A stretch of 64,000 bases of DNA from Gemmatimonadota bacterium (GTDB lineage: Bacteria > Gemmatimonadota > Gemmatimonadetes > Gemmatimonadales > GWC2-71-9): assembly GCA_003222085.1 (NCBI GenBank), contig QHUK01000007.1, forward strand, positions 1-64,000, read 5' to 3'. The notes beneath the pieces are model-generated. The model was not told the DNA's origin. It saw only the letters and a program-made list of their open reading frames with translations, and did not search any database. This document shows, one piece after another, positions 40,089-48,239 of this stretch; positions within the stretch are counted from its first letter, which is position 1, and each line of letters begins with the position of its first letter. Made by a program: the position numbers and the translations under genes.

Positions 40089-40559
40089 TCATTCCGGTCG
40101 TGCCAGCAACTGATGCTTCAGCCGGATGATGTGGACGAAGGCGTCAACGGCATCCAAGTCGGGGAACTCCATCCAGCACCATCGCACGCCGCCCGCCATC
40201 CGGCCATCGCGAATGGCCTGGCGGGACGTCCGCGGCAGGCCGTCGGTCACGGCGAGCTCGCGCTCTTCGCTCTCCGTGAGGATGAACGTCCCCGAGAGGC
40301 CCGTCTCCATCGGGTGGAGGTAGCCGAGCTTGCGCCCGCCGACCTCGTACATCCAGACCCATTTCCAGGCGGTGCCCATGAACACCACCTGCTCGGTGAC
40401 GTGCCGGAGCGCGCGCATGCCTTCGCGGGCCCGCTTGAACCGCTGGCCGGCACGCGGCGGCAGATCCTTGAGCGGCGCGTCGGACTTGGGACGCTTGCGG
40501 GGGCTGGCGTACAGATTGGTGGCCCAGTAGCCGACCGGCTGGTGATCGATCGGGATCAT
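40089..40559 (-). CDS. conserved hypothetical protein, possibly DUF3788-like
   Basis: This 156-aa soluble protein has no signal peptide. It contains TAWKWVWMYEVGGRKLGYLHPMETGLSGTF followed by SEERELAV, a pattern like the DUF3788 family in which a small protein binds an unknown ligand. It is rich in basic residues in the first 50 positions (ASPRKRPKSD, RFKRAREGMRALRH). Function is unknown. It is 7 bp upstream of the catabolic-looking gene set, on the same strand, and could be its last member. Confidence 0.55.
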   Translation of the reverse strand: MIPIDHQPVGYWATNLYASPRKRPKSDAPLKDLPPRAGQRFKRAREGMRALRHVTEQVVFMGTAWKWVWMYEVGGRKLGYLHPMETGLSGTFILTESEERELAVTDGLPRTSRQAIRDGRMAGGVRWCWMEFPDLDAVDAFVHIIRLKHQLLARPE

Positions 40560-40566
40560 GATGTGT

Positions 40567-41697
40567 CTATTGTAAACCGCGCGTCACCGAACGGAAACGC
40601 CCCGTGTCCAGCAATCGGGCGATCGACACACCCGGCACGGCCATGCGACCGTCCTTACTCATGGTGAGCTTGATCACGTCCGCGCCGCGCCCGAACCAGC
40701 GCGAGCTCGGCTCCACATCCGACGGATAGACACAGGCCGCGAGCGCCGCGACCGCGATGTCCGCCTGGGAGCCGATCCCGGACTCGGGCATCGTTCCCGC
40801 CCAGAGCCGGGCGCCGCATTCCGTCGCGACCCGACAGATGCGGCACGCTTCCGCGAGCCCGCCGACCCGATGCACCTTGAGGTTCCAGACCATCGGGCCG
40901 TCGAGCGCCAGGATCTGGCGCGCAATCCCCGCGTCCCGCAACGTCTCATCGAGGCACAACGGCGTCTTGAGCACGTGCGCGAGCCGCGCGTGGCCCACGA
41001 GCTCGTCAGGGGCCAGCGGCTGCTCGATGTACAGCAGGCCGGCGTCGTCCAGCGCGCGCAACGCGGGCTCGTGCTCGGGCCAGCGATAGGCGCCGTTCGC
41101 GTCCACGGTGAGCGGCACATCCGTCCGCGCCATTCCCACGCGGGCGGCCCGCACCGCGATCTCATCCCACCCCGGCGCGACCTTGATCTTCACGCGTCGG
41201 TAGCCGTGCTGCAGCGCCTCGTACACGCGGCGCGTCAGGGTCTCGGCGCGGCGATCCTCGGGAATGCCCAGCGCGACGCCGCAGGGGAAGCTCGCCGCAG
41301 GCACGACACCGAGCCGCTCGGCGACGAGCTGCGGCAGCCCCGTGCCCCGGCGATGCGCCTCGAGGTCCCACGCCGCCGTCTCGATCCCCGCCCGGGCGAA
41401 CGGATTGCCGCGCACGTTCTCCCGCAGCGCCGCGTCCACCGCTTCGGGGGAGTCGAACTCCCGTCCGCCGATCCGCGGCGCGAGGACGCTGGTGATCAGA
41501 TCGCGAGCGCTGCCGAGCGTCTCCTCGGAGTAGAACGGCAGCTCGTCCGGGGCCGATTCGCCGTAGCCCACGTGCCCGTCGCCGTCGTGCAGCACGACGA
41601 CCACCGATCGGCGCGCGTCGATCCGGCCGCCCGAGATGATGAACGGCTCCGCGAGCGGCAGCTCGAGCGCGTAGAGGTCAACCCGCGCGATGCGCAT
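40567..41697 (-). CDS. enolase-superfamily enzyme of the OSBS/NSAR type
   Basis: This 376-aa protein has the whole active-site set of the muconate-lactonising subgroup: KIKVAPGWD (KxK), TVDANGAY, YIEQPLAP, LCLDETL (metal ligands), and NLKVHRVGG, with GTMPESGIGS after it. The last motifs match o-succinylbenzoate synthase and N-succinylamino acid racemase better than muconate cycloisomerase. No menaquinone gene is near, so racemisation of an N-acylated amino acid is more likely than menaquinone synthesis. It overlaps the DHOD-like gene by 20 bp. Confidence 0.8.
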   Translation of the reverse strand: MRIARVDLYALELPLAEPFIISGGRIDARRSVVVVLHDGDGHVGYGESAPDELPFYSEETLGSARDLITSVLAPRIGGREFDSPEAVDAALRENVRGNPFARAGIETAAWDLEAHRRGTGLPQLVAERLGVVPAASFPCGVALGIPEDRRAETLTRRVYEALQHGYRRVKIKVAPGWDEIAVRAARVGMARTDVPLTVDANGAYRWPEHEPALRALDDAGLLYIEQPLAPDELVGHARLAHVLKTPLCLDETLRDAGIARQILALDGPMVWNLKVHRVGGLAEACRICRVATECGARLWAGTMPESGIGSQADIAVAALAACVYPSDVEPSSRWFGRGADVIKLTMSKDGRMAVPGVSIARLLDTGRFRSVTRGLQ

Positions 41698-42838
41698 GGG
41701 CTCGCACCTCGCGGAACCGGAGCTCGCCCTGCTGGCGCTCGAGCTGCCCGCGCGCTTCGAGCTCGAGCATCCCCGCAATCACGCCGTCCCGCGGATGAAA
41801 CACGAGCACGTGGAGCGCCCGTTGCGAACGGGAGCCATGGGTGGCGGGGTACGCGGAGAGCGGGAGCTGGAAAAAGGTGTGCAGCTGCACGCTCTCGCAG
41901 CCGCGGCGGGCATACTCGAGGATCATGCGGCCTGAGCAGATGTTCCCGGTGCCGGCCAGAGGGCGGTAAAGGGCGGCAGAAGGCGGGAGAGGGCGGTGGA
42001 GGTCTAACACCCGCAGGTTCCGGGCACTCAAGTCCCATCCGCCATAGGCCACACCCCGTTCGACATCGAACAACCGGTTGAAGCACACCAGCGCATCTGC
42101 GCCGGTGCACGCTTCCATCATCTCGACCTGGAACCAGTCATCGAATCGCGCGTTCATGAGCTTCACGGCGACGCGCACCGGGAGGGGTGATGCCGCTCGG
42201 ATGCGTGCGGGCACTTCCCGCAGCCAGCGGAGAACTTGCGCGCGATCGTCCGCGAGCGCGTCCCCCGCCAGGGTGGGGGAGAAGTCCTTCTCCAGGAGGA
42301 GGGGAGGTTCCTCCCACGCCTCCGCCAGCAGCGTGGTGGTATGCCGGTACTCGTCCTCACGAAACGGCTCCGCGAGTCGCGGGAGGTGGTACTTCACCGA
42401 CGGGACTACCAGGAGCCGCCCCGCTCGGGTGAGATCCCGCCCGGCGCGCACCAGCGCCAGGTAGTCGCCGAACGGGCGATCCCACCCGCGCCCTTTCCAC
42501 GTGACGGTCCAGCCCTCACGGCCGGTGCCCGCGCTGCGGCGTTCGACTTTCATCTTCGTCTCGTGGATCGCCCACGCTGCCATCGCTTGCGCGCCGACCT
42601 CGTCCTCGGCGATCACCGTCTTGAGCACTACGAACGCGAGTCCCGCCGCGGCGTCGTCCTCGAGCTGCCCGGCGTTGAGCGACAGCTGGCCCGAGCCTTT
42701 GCCGATGGGATGCGGAACAACCTCGCCGAGATAACGGGCCGTGAGATCGATCCCATAGGTCTCGCGCACGTGAGACGGGAAGTCGCGCGGCAGCTCCCGC
42801 TTGAACCGATCGAAGTCTCGTTCGAGCTTCGCACGCAC
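41678..42838 (-). CDS. DHOD-like FMN-dependent TIM-barrel protein, function unknown
   Basis: The C-terminal half of this 386-aa protein looks like the dihydroorotate dehydrogenase/PreA barrel: VAVKLMNARFD, ADALVCFNR, and a phosphate-binding end GTGNICSGRMILEYARRG followed by CESVQLHTFF. The N-terminal half is unusual for the family. It has a short repeat-encoded loop RPLPPSAALYRPL (about 41950-42000). A pyrimidine role is not suggested by the neighbours. I cannot name the substrate. Confidence 0.55.
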   Translation of the reverse strand: MRAKLERDFDRFKRELPRDFPSHVRETYGIDLTARYLGEVVPHPIGKGSGQLSLNAGQLEDDAAAGLAFVVLKTVIAEDEVGAQAMAAWAIHETKMKVERRSAGTGREGWTVTWKGRGWDRPFGDYLALVRAGRDLTRAGRLLVVPSVKYHLPRLAEPFREDEYRHTTTLLAEAWEEPPLLLEKDFSPTLAGDALADDRAQVLRWLREVPARIRAASPLPVRVAVKLMNARFDDWFQVEMMEACTGADALVCFNRLFDVERGVAYGGWDLSARNLRVLDLHRPLPPSAALYRPLAGTGNICSGRMILEYARRGCESVQLHTFFQLPLSAYPATHGSRSQRALHVLVFHPRDGVIAGMLELEARGQLERQQGELRFREVRAHAHRAG

Positions 42839-42849
42839 AGGTGGGTCGA

Positions 42850-44097
42850 CTAACCCCCAGGCCGTACTCCGGCGTCAAAGCGGGACAGCCGGAACTCGGG
42901 GGGCGCCGCTTCCCCAGTCAGCACCAGTTTGGCGACCAGCTCGCCGACGGCGGGCCCGTGCTTGAAGCCATGTCCAGAGCCACCGCCCACGAGCCAGACG
43001 TTCGTCGCCGCCGGGTGTCGGTCGATGATGAAGTGCTCGTCGGGAGAGTTCTCGTACTGGCACACCCGGGCCTCGACGAGCGGGGCGCCCTTCAAGCCCG
43101 GGAACCGAAACGCGAGATATTCCCGCGCCGCCTGCAGGACCTCGGGCGTGGGCAGCCGTTCGCCCGTCGTGGGGTCGAAGGTGGGCCCACGAGTGTCGTC
43201 GGCGACCTTGAATCCGCGCCATTCGTTGCCGGGAATCCCGTATATGAAACCTCTCCCGTGATCCGCCCAGACGGGCAGCGCCTGCTCGGTAAACCGCTGA
43301 TCGCCCGGGGGTGTGCCGAAGAAAAAGACCTCCTGACGGGTGGCGCGCACGCGGTCGCCGATGACGTCCGGGAACAGGCGCCCGAGCCACGGGCCGCAGG
43401 CGAAGACGAATGCATCGGCGACGAGGGTGGCGCCGTCGGACAGCTTGACGCCCCGCAGCTCGCCTTCCGCGAGACGCGCGCCGGGCTCCGCTGCGAGCTG
43501 GCGGTATTCACCGCCTTCGGCGAGGAAGCCCTCGAGCACGGCGGCGCAGGCCCGGCGCGCCGTCAGGTACCCACCATCCTTCTCGAAGATGGCCCAACGC
43601 ACCTGCTCGCAGTTGATCTGCGGGTACCGGCGCGCCGTCTCCGCGCCCGACAGCTCTTCGAACGTCAGGCCGGCTTCCTTGAGCAACGGCAGGGCCGCCT
43701 TCTCGTACGCGTCGTCGCCCTCAACGAGCCAGAGCACGCCGATGGGATGGTACAGCTTCCGTTGCCAGCGCCGCTCGTGCTCCTTCCACAATCGGAGCGC
43801 GCGCGCCGTGAGGTGCGTGTAGATCCCGCGGGGGCCGTAGGTCGCGCGGATGACACGAGTCTCTCCGCCCGAGCTGGCGCGCGAGTTGCCGGGCCCCCAG
43901 GCGTCGACCAGGGTGACGCGGGCGCCGCGCCGCCGCAGGTGGAGCGCGGTCCAGCCGCCGAACGCTCCTGCCCCGACTACCGCCACGTGCCGTTGCTTAC
44001 TCATCGGAAGCCAGCCCTTCAGCAAGGGGGACGCGCCGAGCGCCGCGCGCGCGACGGCGCAGGACTCGAGGAACGACCGCCGCGAGATGCGCCTCAC
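42850..44097 (-). CDS. Tat-exported FAD-dependent oxidase of the monomeric sarcosine oxidase family
   Basis: The 415-aa protein starts with a twin-arginine leader (VRRISRRSFLESC, then a hydrophobic part to about residue 31). The flavin core follows: VAVVGAGAFGGWTALHL, SSGGETRVIRATYG and the C-terminal GGGSGHGFKHGPAVGE. CQYENSPDEHFIID matches the region of covalent FAD attachment in MSOX enzymes. GTG at 44097 overlaps the stop of the DapA-like gene (GTGA) and is the only start that includes the Tat motif without a long extension. It should oxidise an N-methyl or secondary amine in the periplasm. Export of an MSOX-type enzyme is unusual. Confidence 0.8.
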   Translation of the reverse strand: MRRISRRSFLESCAVARAALGASPLLKGWLPMSKQRHVAVVGAGAFGGWTALHLRRRGARVTLVDAWGPGNSRASSGGETRVIRATYGPRGIYTHLTARALRLWKEHERRWQRKLYHPIGVLWLVEGDDAYEKAALPLLKEAGLTFEELSGAETARRYPQINCEQVRWAIFEKDGGYLTARRACAAVLEGFLAEGGEYRQLAAEPGARLAEGELRGVKLSDGATLVADAFVFACGPWLGRLFPDVIGDRVRATRQEVFFFGTPPGDQRFTEQALPVWADHGRGFIYGIPGNEWRGFKVADDTRGPTFDPTTGERLPTPEVLQAAREYLAFRFPGLKGAPLVEARVCQYENSPDEHFIIDRHPAATNVWLVGGGSGHGFKHGPAVGELVAKLVLTGEAAPPEFRLSRFDAGVRPGG

Positions 44098-44981
44098 GCC
44101 GGGGCGAGGCGCGGAGTACGCGCCTCGCGGACCGCGGAGCGCACGGCATCCCGCTCGGACGGCGGCAGGCTCGGGCCCCACGGATCGTCACACGTGTCGT
44201 CCGGGATCACACCATCGGCCGCGAGCGCCCACAGCATCCGGCGGACATAGCCTTCCATGGGGGGAATGAACGTCGCGCTCGCGAAGCGATCGCACACGCC
44301 GGACAGGCGGACGAACCTGCCGAAGTCGCCCGAGCGGAACGATTCCATGAGCGCGACCTGGAGATCGGTGAGCGCCGCGCCCATGCCGATCAACGCGGCA
44401 CGGGCTCCCATCGTGAGCGAGTAGCCCAGGAAGCGGTCCTCACCCGTGATCAGCAGCTTGTCCGGGTGATGTCGCATCAGTCCCGCGATCCGCTGAAACG
44501 TCACCACCGAGTCGAGCGTGGCCACCTTGATCCCCATCACGCTGGGGAGCGCCAGGATGGCGTGGAGCGTCTGGTTGTCGTACGCGACGCCGCCGGCGGC
44601 CTCGTACAGATAAAAGGCGATCACCGGGAGCTCGCGCCCGAGCGCCGCGTGATAGCCGACCGGATCGTCCGCCTGCGGAAACGCGAGCAGCGCGTTGGCA
44701 CCCCCGGCCTTCGCCTCGGCCGCCATCTGGACGCTCGTCACCCCTGCCACGATCGGGCTCATGGGGAGCGCGCCCCGCCACACCGCCAGCACCCGCCGCC
44801 GCTGCTCGCTCGACAGGTGCGGGCCGCGCCCAGTGTGGGCCCAGACCGCCACGCCGGCCACCTGATGTCCTGCCATCCACGTGGCGTACGCCTGGAGCGC
44901 GTCCTCCGCGAGTACCCGGCCACGGAACGGGACCGGGACCGCCGGAATCAAGCCCCACTCCCAGCCGGGGGTCAGCGGCAC
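44094..44981 (-). CDS. DapA-family aldolase/dehydratase
   Basis: This 295-aa class I aldolase has the Schiff-base lysine in VMGIKVATLDS and Tyr in FYLYEAAGG. An N-terminal region LIPAVPVPF equals the usual TPF-like start. Members include dihydrodipicolinate synthase, N-acetylneuraminate lyase and keto-deoxy sugar aldolases. Here the neighbours suggest catabolism rather than lysine synthesis. GTG at 44981 overlaps the amidohydrolase stop region by 10 bp. Confidence 0.8.
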   Translation of the reverse strand: MPLTPGWEWGLIPAVPVPFRGRVLAEDALQAYATWMAGHQVAGVAVWAHTGRGPHLSSEQRRRVLAVWRGALPMSPIVAGVTSVQMAAEAKAGGANALLAFPQADDPVGYHAALGRELPVIAFYLYEAAGGVAYDNQTLHAILALPSVMGIKVATLDSVVTFQRIAGLMRHHPDKLLITGEDRFLGYSLTMGARAALIGMGAALTDLQVALMESFRSGDFGRFVRLSGVCDRFASATFIPPMEGYVRRMLWALAADGVIPDDTCDDPWGPSLPPSERDAVRSAVREARTPRLAPA

Positions 44982-45745
44982 AGTCCTGCCCGGGCATTGT
45001 CCGACTCGATCGCCGCCCGCTGCTCCGGCGCCAGCTCGAGCAGATCGAGCTTCGCGATGCTCGCCTCGGGAATCCGCAGCGGCTGCCCAGTGCCGAACAC
45101 GAACCGCTCGACCCCGATCGTGCCCAGCAGGGTCTCGAGGTGATCTTCGGGGGGGCCCCAAATCCAGCTCACGTCCCACCAGAGTCGGGCCGCCTCCTCG
45201 GGGGTCGATCCGAAATGCACCTCTTCGATGAACCCGCGATCGGCATGCGTGAGCACGAGCCGCACGTCCTCGTCGCTCCGAACCAGCGCTCGTACCGCCG
45301 CCGCGGGAAGCTCGGCGGCGTGGTCGTTCGGGTGCCGCTGGCGTCCGTCCTCGAGGCGCACGGTCATCATGATGGGCAGATTCGCCGCACCGCAGGCCGC
45401 GGCGAGGTCGCGCATCTCGGGTCCTGTCGGGTCGAGCCCGTAGTACAGCGGATCGCACCGCCCCGCCGGCGCGCCACGGTCCGCCGCCTCGCCCACCGCG
45501 CGATCCCAGCCCGAGAGCCCCGGGTGCAGCGCGGGCACCGGTTTGAGCCGCGGCTCGCGCGCCACGGTCTCGTACAGCCAGGCGTTTCCGGCCATCGGCT
45601 GGCGCCAGAACAGGCTCGGCAGGTGGCTGACCCACGCCTCGTCGATCCCGGCGCGCGTCATAGCGCGCAGCAACCCGTCCAGCGAGGTACCGGGCACGCG
45701 CCGGTACGGGTAGGCGCCCAGGAAGGCATTGACGTCGATGCGCAT
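44972..45745 (-). CDS. amidohydrolase-2 family protein (COG2159 type), first copy
   Basis: This 257-aa protein has the amidohydrolase-2 barrel: MRIDVNAFLGAYPYRR at the start, HADRGFIEEVHFG (metal or catalytic histidines) and VFGTGQPL at the end. The usual N-terminal HxH is VNAFLG here, so one metal ligand pair is missing and the enzyme may be weakly active or need its partner. Its ATG overlaps the stop of the neighbouring amidohydrolase (TGATG), suggesting the two form a heteromer. Confidence 0.7.
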   Translation of the reverse strand: MRIDVNAFLGAYPYRRVPGTSLDGLLRAMTRAGIDEAWVSHLPSLFWRQPMAGNAWLYETVAREPRLKPVPALHPGLSGWDRAVGEAADRGAPAGRCDPLYYGLDPTGPEMRDLAAACGAANLPIMMTVRLEDGRQRHPNDHAAELPAAAVRALVRSDEDVRLVLTHADRGFIEEVHFGSTPEEAARLWWDVSWIWGPPEDHLETLLGTIGVERFVFGTGQPLRIPEASIAKLDLLELAPEQRAAIESDNARAGLCR

Positions 45746-46545
45746 CAGTCGGCGGGCAACGCGCCGCGCGGGAAGATATGTGCCGCGTTCTTCCATTGCA
45801 CGAACTCCAGCTCGGGCGGCGACAGCACGCGCTCGAGATACCGCAGCTTCGCCCAGCCGGTGTCCATCGTGAGATCCGTTCCCCAGAGCAGCCGCTCGAC
45901 GCCGACAGCCTCGAGGCACGCTTCGAGCATGCCACCGTCGACACCGCTCCCCGACAGGTCGACGTACACGTTGGTCATCGGGCGCAGCACGGCGAGTGAG
46001 TGTTCCCAGTCGCCGCCCCCGCCGATGTGCGCCAGAATGAATCGGACCTGGGGATGTCGCGCGGCCAAGGCGGCGAGCTCCTCCCCATCCGACGCTTCCT
46101 GCCCCGGCCAGTCGCGTCTCCGGTGCTGCCACACGTGGTGCAGCACCGGAACCCCCCGTTCCCGCGCCAGCTCGCAGATCGGGTCGAGCAAGGGGTCGGT
46201 CGCGCGGCGGCTGGCCGCGAGTTTGATCCCGACCATCCCGGCGTCGAGGCAACGGGCGATCTCGACGCGCGCCTGCGACGTGTAGTTGGGGTTCACGGTG
46301 ACGTAGCCGCGGATCAGGTCGGGATACTCCCGCTGGAGCGCGAGGAGGGCGGTGTTGCCGTCTTCCACGTCCCGGGGCGACGGGAAGTAGATCGGCGACG
46401 TCCGGCCCCAGCTGCCGAGGATCGAGGCGACGTGGATCGTCACTCCGATCTTGCGCCCCGCCGCGAGCCGGCTGGCGTTGCGCTCGCGCCAATCGGCGCG
46501 GGGGCTTGCGGCATGGTAGAAGTGGGCGTGGACGTCGATGAGCAT
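45745..46545 (-). CDS. amidohydrolase-2 family protein, second copy
   Basis: This 266-aa protein has the complete N-terminal DVHAHFYH, catalytic HHVWQHRRRD and LAHIGGGGDW, and WGTDLTM with the last metal-ligand Asp. It belongs with decarboxylase/hydrolases of the ACMSD-like group. It is the first gene of the run that ends at 40567. The paired gene lacks HxH, so this one is probably the catalytic partner. Confidence 0.8.
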   Translation of the reverse strand: MLIDVHAHFYHAASPRADWRERNASRLAAGRKIGVTIHVASILGSWGRTSPIYFPSPRDVEDGNTALLALQREYPDLIRGYVTVNPNYTSQARVEIARCLDAGMVGIKLAASRRATDPLLDPICELARERGVPVLHHVWQHRRRDWPGQEASDGEELAALAARHPQVRFILAHIGGGGDWEHSLAVLRPMTNVYVDLSGSGVDGGMLEACLEAVGVERLLWGTDLTMDTGWAKLRYLERVLSPPELEFVQWKNAAHIFPRGALPAD

Positions 46546-46564
46546 GCATCAATCTGAGTTGCCA

Positions 46565-46668
46565 GACGCCAAGACGCCAAGCCGCAAGGGGTTCACAGTT
46601 GGTCGGATCCAAGCCGGCGCGGCTTGCATCTTGCGACTGGAGACCGCTTGCGGCTTGGCGTCTGACGG
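46565..46668. repeat. inverted-repeat element with 17-bp perfect arms and heptamer period
   Basis: AGACGCCAAGCCGCAAG (46572-46588) is exactly complementary to 46647-46663. The left arm starts with two 7-bp copies of ACGCCAA. It lies in the gap between two divergent genes (46545 and 46711), where their promoters should be. The layout is like the elements at 30.7 and 57.3 kb, but the unit is different. Confidence 0.8.
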
Positions 46669-46710
46669 CTCCACTGGCGACCTGCTCGCCGATTTCTATC
46701 TTGTGCGACT

Positions 46711-47439
46711 ATGCGCACGCCCCCCCCGCCCCCACGCGGTCCCACGCCGCCCCCCCGCGGCCCCACGCCGCCACGCGGCCCGACGTCGCCCAAGGCCGGG
46801 CCGCCGCCCCGGCCTCCCGTCAAGCAGCCCGTTGCCAGGACGCGCGCGGCGCGCAGGCTCCCAGGCTGGCTCGCCCGTGCGCAACGCCTGATACTGCACC
46901 CGACACAGGAGTGGGCCACGATCGCGGGCGAGTTCACCAGCGCCGGCCCACTGTACCTGCGCTATCTCGTCCCGATGGCGGCCATCGGCCCCGTGGCGGC
47001 GACGATCGGCGGCATCGTGTTCGGCGAGCGGGGCAGCCTGTTGACATTCGGGACAGTGCCGATGAATGCCGGGACGGCGGTGCAAGCCGGGGTGCTCGAG
47101 TACGTGCTCAATCTGGTGGGCGCGTACGCGTTGGCAATGGCGATCGACGTGATTGGAGCGTCGGTCGGGGGACAGCGGAACCTCGTACAGGCGCTGAAGG
47201 TCGCGGCCTACGGGAGTACACCGTACTGGCTCGCGGGTGCGTTCGCGCTGTTCCCCCGGATCGAGCCCCTCGGGATGCTGCTCGGCGTGTGGAGCGTGCG
47301 GCTGTTTGCCCGGGGACTCCCCGCGGTCATGAAGGCGCCGCGCGACAAGAGCGCCGCGTACACGCTCCTGACCAGCATCGCGGCCGCGTTGATCGTCCTC
47401 GTGGTCACGGCGATTATCACGCGCCTGGTCGTCGCCTAA
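46711..47439 (+). CDS. Yip1-domain membrane protein with proline-rich N-terminus
   Basis: The 242-aa protein starts with a 50-residue Pro/Arg-rich tail (RTPPPPPRGPTPPPRG and similar repeats), then a Yip1-type domain with five hydrophobic segments (HPTQEWATIAGE, YLVPMAAIGPVAATIGGIVFG, VLNLVGAYALAMAIDVIGAS). The function of bacterial Yip1 proteins is poorly known. It is divergent from the amidohydrolase and convergent with the ABC permease. Confidence 0.75.
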   Translation: MRTPPPPPRGPTPPPRGPTPPRGPTSPKAGPPPRPPVKQPVARTRAARRLPGWLARAQRLILHPTQEWATIAGEFTSAGPLYLRYLVPMAAIGPVAATIGGIVFGERGSLLTFGTVPMNAGTAVQAGVLEYVLNLVGAYALAMAIDVIGASVGGQRNLVQALKVAAYGSTPYWLAGAFALFPRIEPLGMLLGVWSVRLFARGLPAVMKAPRDKSAAYTLLTSIAAALIVLVVTAIITRLVVA

Positions 47440-48239
47440 CGCCGCTCCCGGAACGCGGTACGCGTTACGCCCCCCTCCCGGCCAAGGAGCGGCGCGGCGA
47501 CGGCAAGCCCTATACCCGCGAACAGGGCGAGCGCGGCACAGTCGAGCGACACCGGCAGCTCGCCGCCGTAGCCCGCTCCCGCCCACGCATCGAGCAGTGC
47601 GTGCTTCAGCAAGTCCACACCGTACGCGAGCGGGTTCGCGTAGACGGCGGCGCGCAGGACGGGACCGAGATGCCGCACCGGGTACAAGGCACCCGATAGA
47701 AACAGCATCGGGAACACCACGAAGTTCATGACGCCCGCAAAATTTTCGATCGAGCGGATACTCGCGGCGAGCACCAGCCCGAGCGTGCCCATCGCCAACC
47801 CCGCGAAGACGACCGCGACGAGGCCCAGCAGTGCCCCCCCGAGGGTGGGCCGCAGGTGGACGAGCGGGAGCAGCAGCCCCGCGACGACGACGGCCTGGGC
47901 GGTGCCGAGCAGCGTCGCGCCCAGCGCCTTCCCGAACGCCACCGTGCTGCGCCGGATCGGCGCGACGAGCATCATGCGGAGCACTCCGGCCTCGCGGTCG
48001 GTCACGGTCGAGAGGGCGGCGAGCAACGAGCCGAACATCACGACCATCCCGAGCAGGCCGGGCGCCATGTACGCGCGGTAGTCGATCTCACTCCGCCCGG
48101 CGAATACGGTTGCGAACCCCGCTCCCGCGAACACGAGCCACACGAACGGCCGCCCGATGCTCGCCAGCACCCGGCCGCGCTGCCGCAGGAACCGCACGAA
48201 CTCGCGTGCCACGATCCCGTACACCGCGCGCATGCTCAC
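47436..48239 (-). CDS. ABC-2 type transporter permease, PQQ-cluster associated
   Basis: This 267-aa permease has six membrane segments, with YRAYMAPGLLGMVVMFGSLLAALS and the conserved RSIENFAGVMNFVVFPMLFLSG. It is coupled (GTGA) to the ATPase gene upstream and through it to pqqE. ABC-2 transporters export small molecules or polymers. In this position export of PQQ or a related product is a reasonable guess. ATG at 48233 is an alternative start. Confidence 0.85.
   Translation of the reverse strand: MSMRAVYGIVAREFVRFLRQRGRVLASIGRPFVWLVFAGAGFATVFAGRSEIDYRAYMAPGLLGMVVMFGSLLAALSTVTDREAGVLRMMLVAPIRRSTVAFGKALGATLLGTAQAVVVAGLLLPLVHLRPTLGGALLGLVAVVFAGLAMGTLGLVLAASIRSIENFAGVMNFVVFPMLFLSGALYPVRHLGPVLRAAVYANPLAYGVDLLKHALLDAWAGAGYGGELPVSLDCAALALFAGIGLAVAAPLLGREGGVTRTAFRERR

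Noticed and set aside
40567-41697. MenC of menaquinone synthesis
   Set aside because: Motifs allow OSBS activity, but no other men genes occur and the neighbours are catabolic; the family name only is kept.
46711-46870. Proline-rich repeat as a separate mobile or CRISPR-like repeat
   Set aside because: It is in-frame coding for a Pro/Arg tail of the Yip1 protein; no spacers or regular units.
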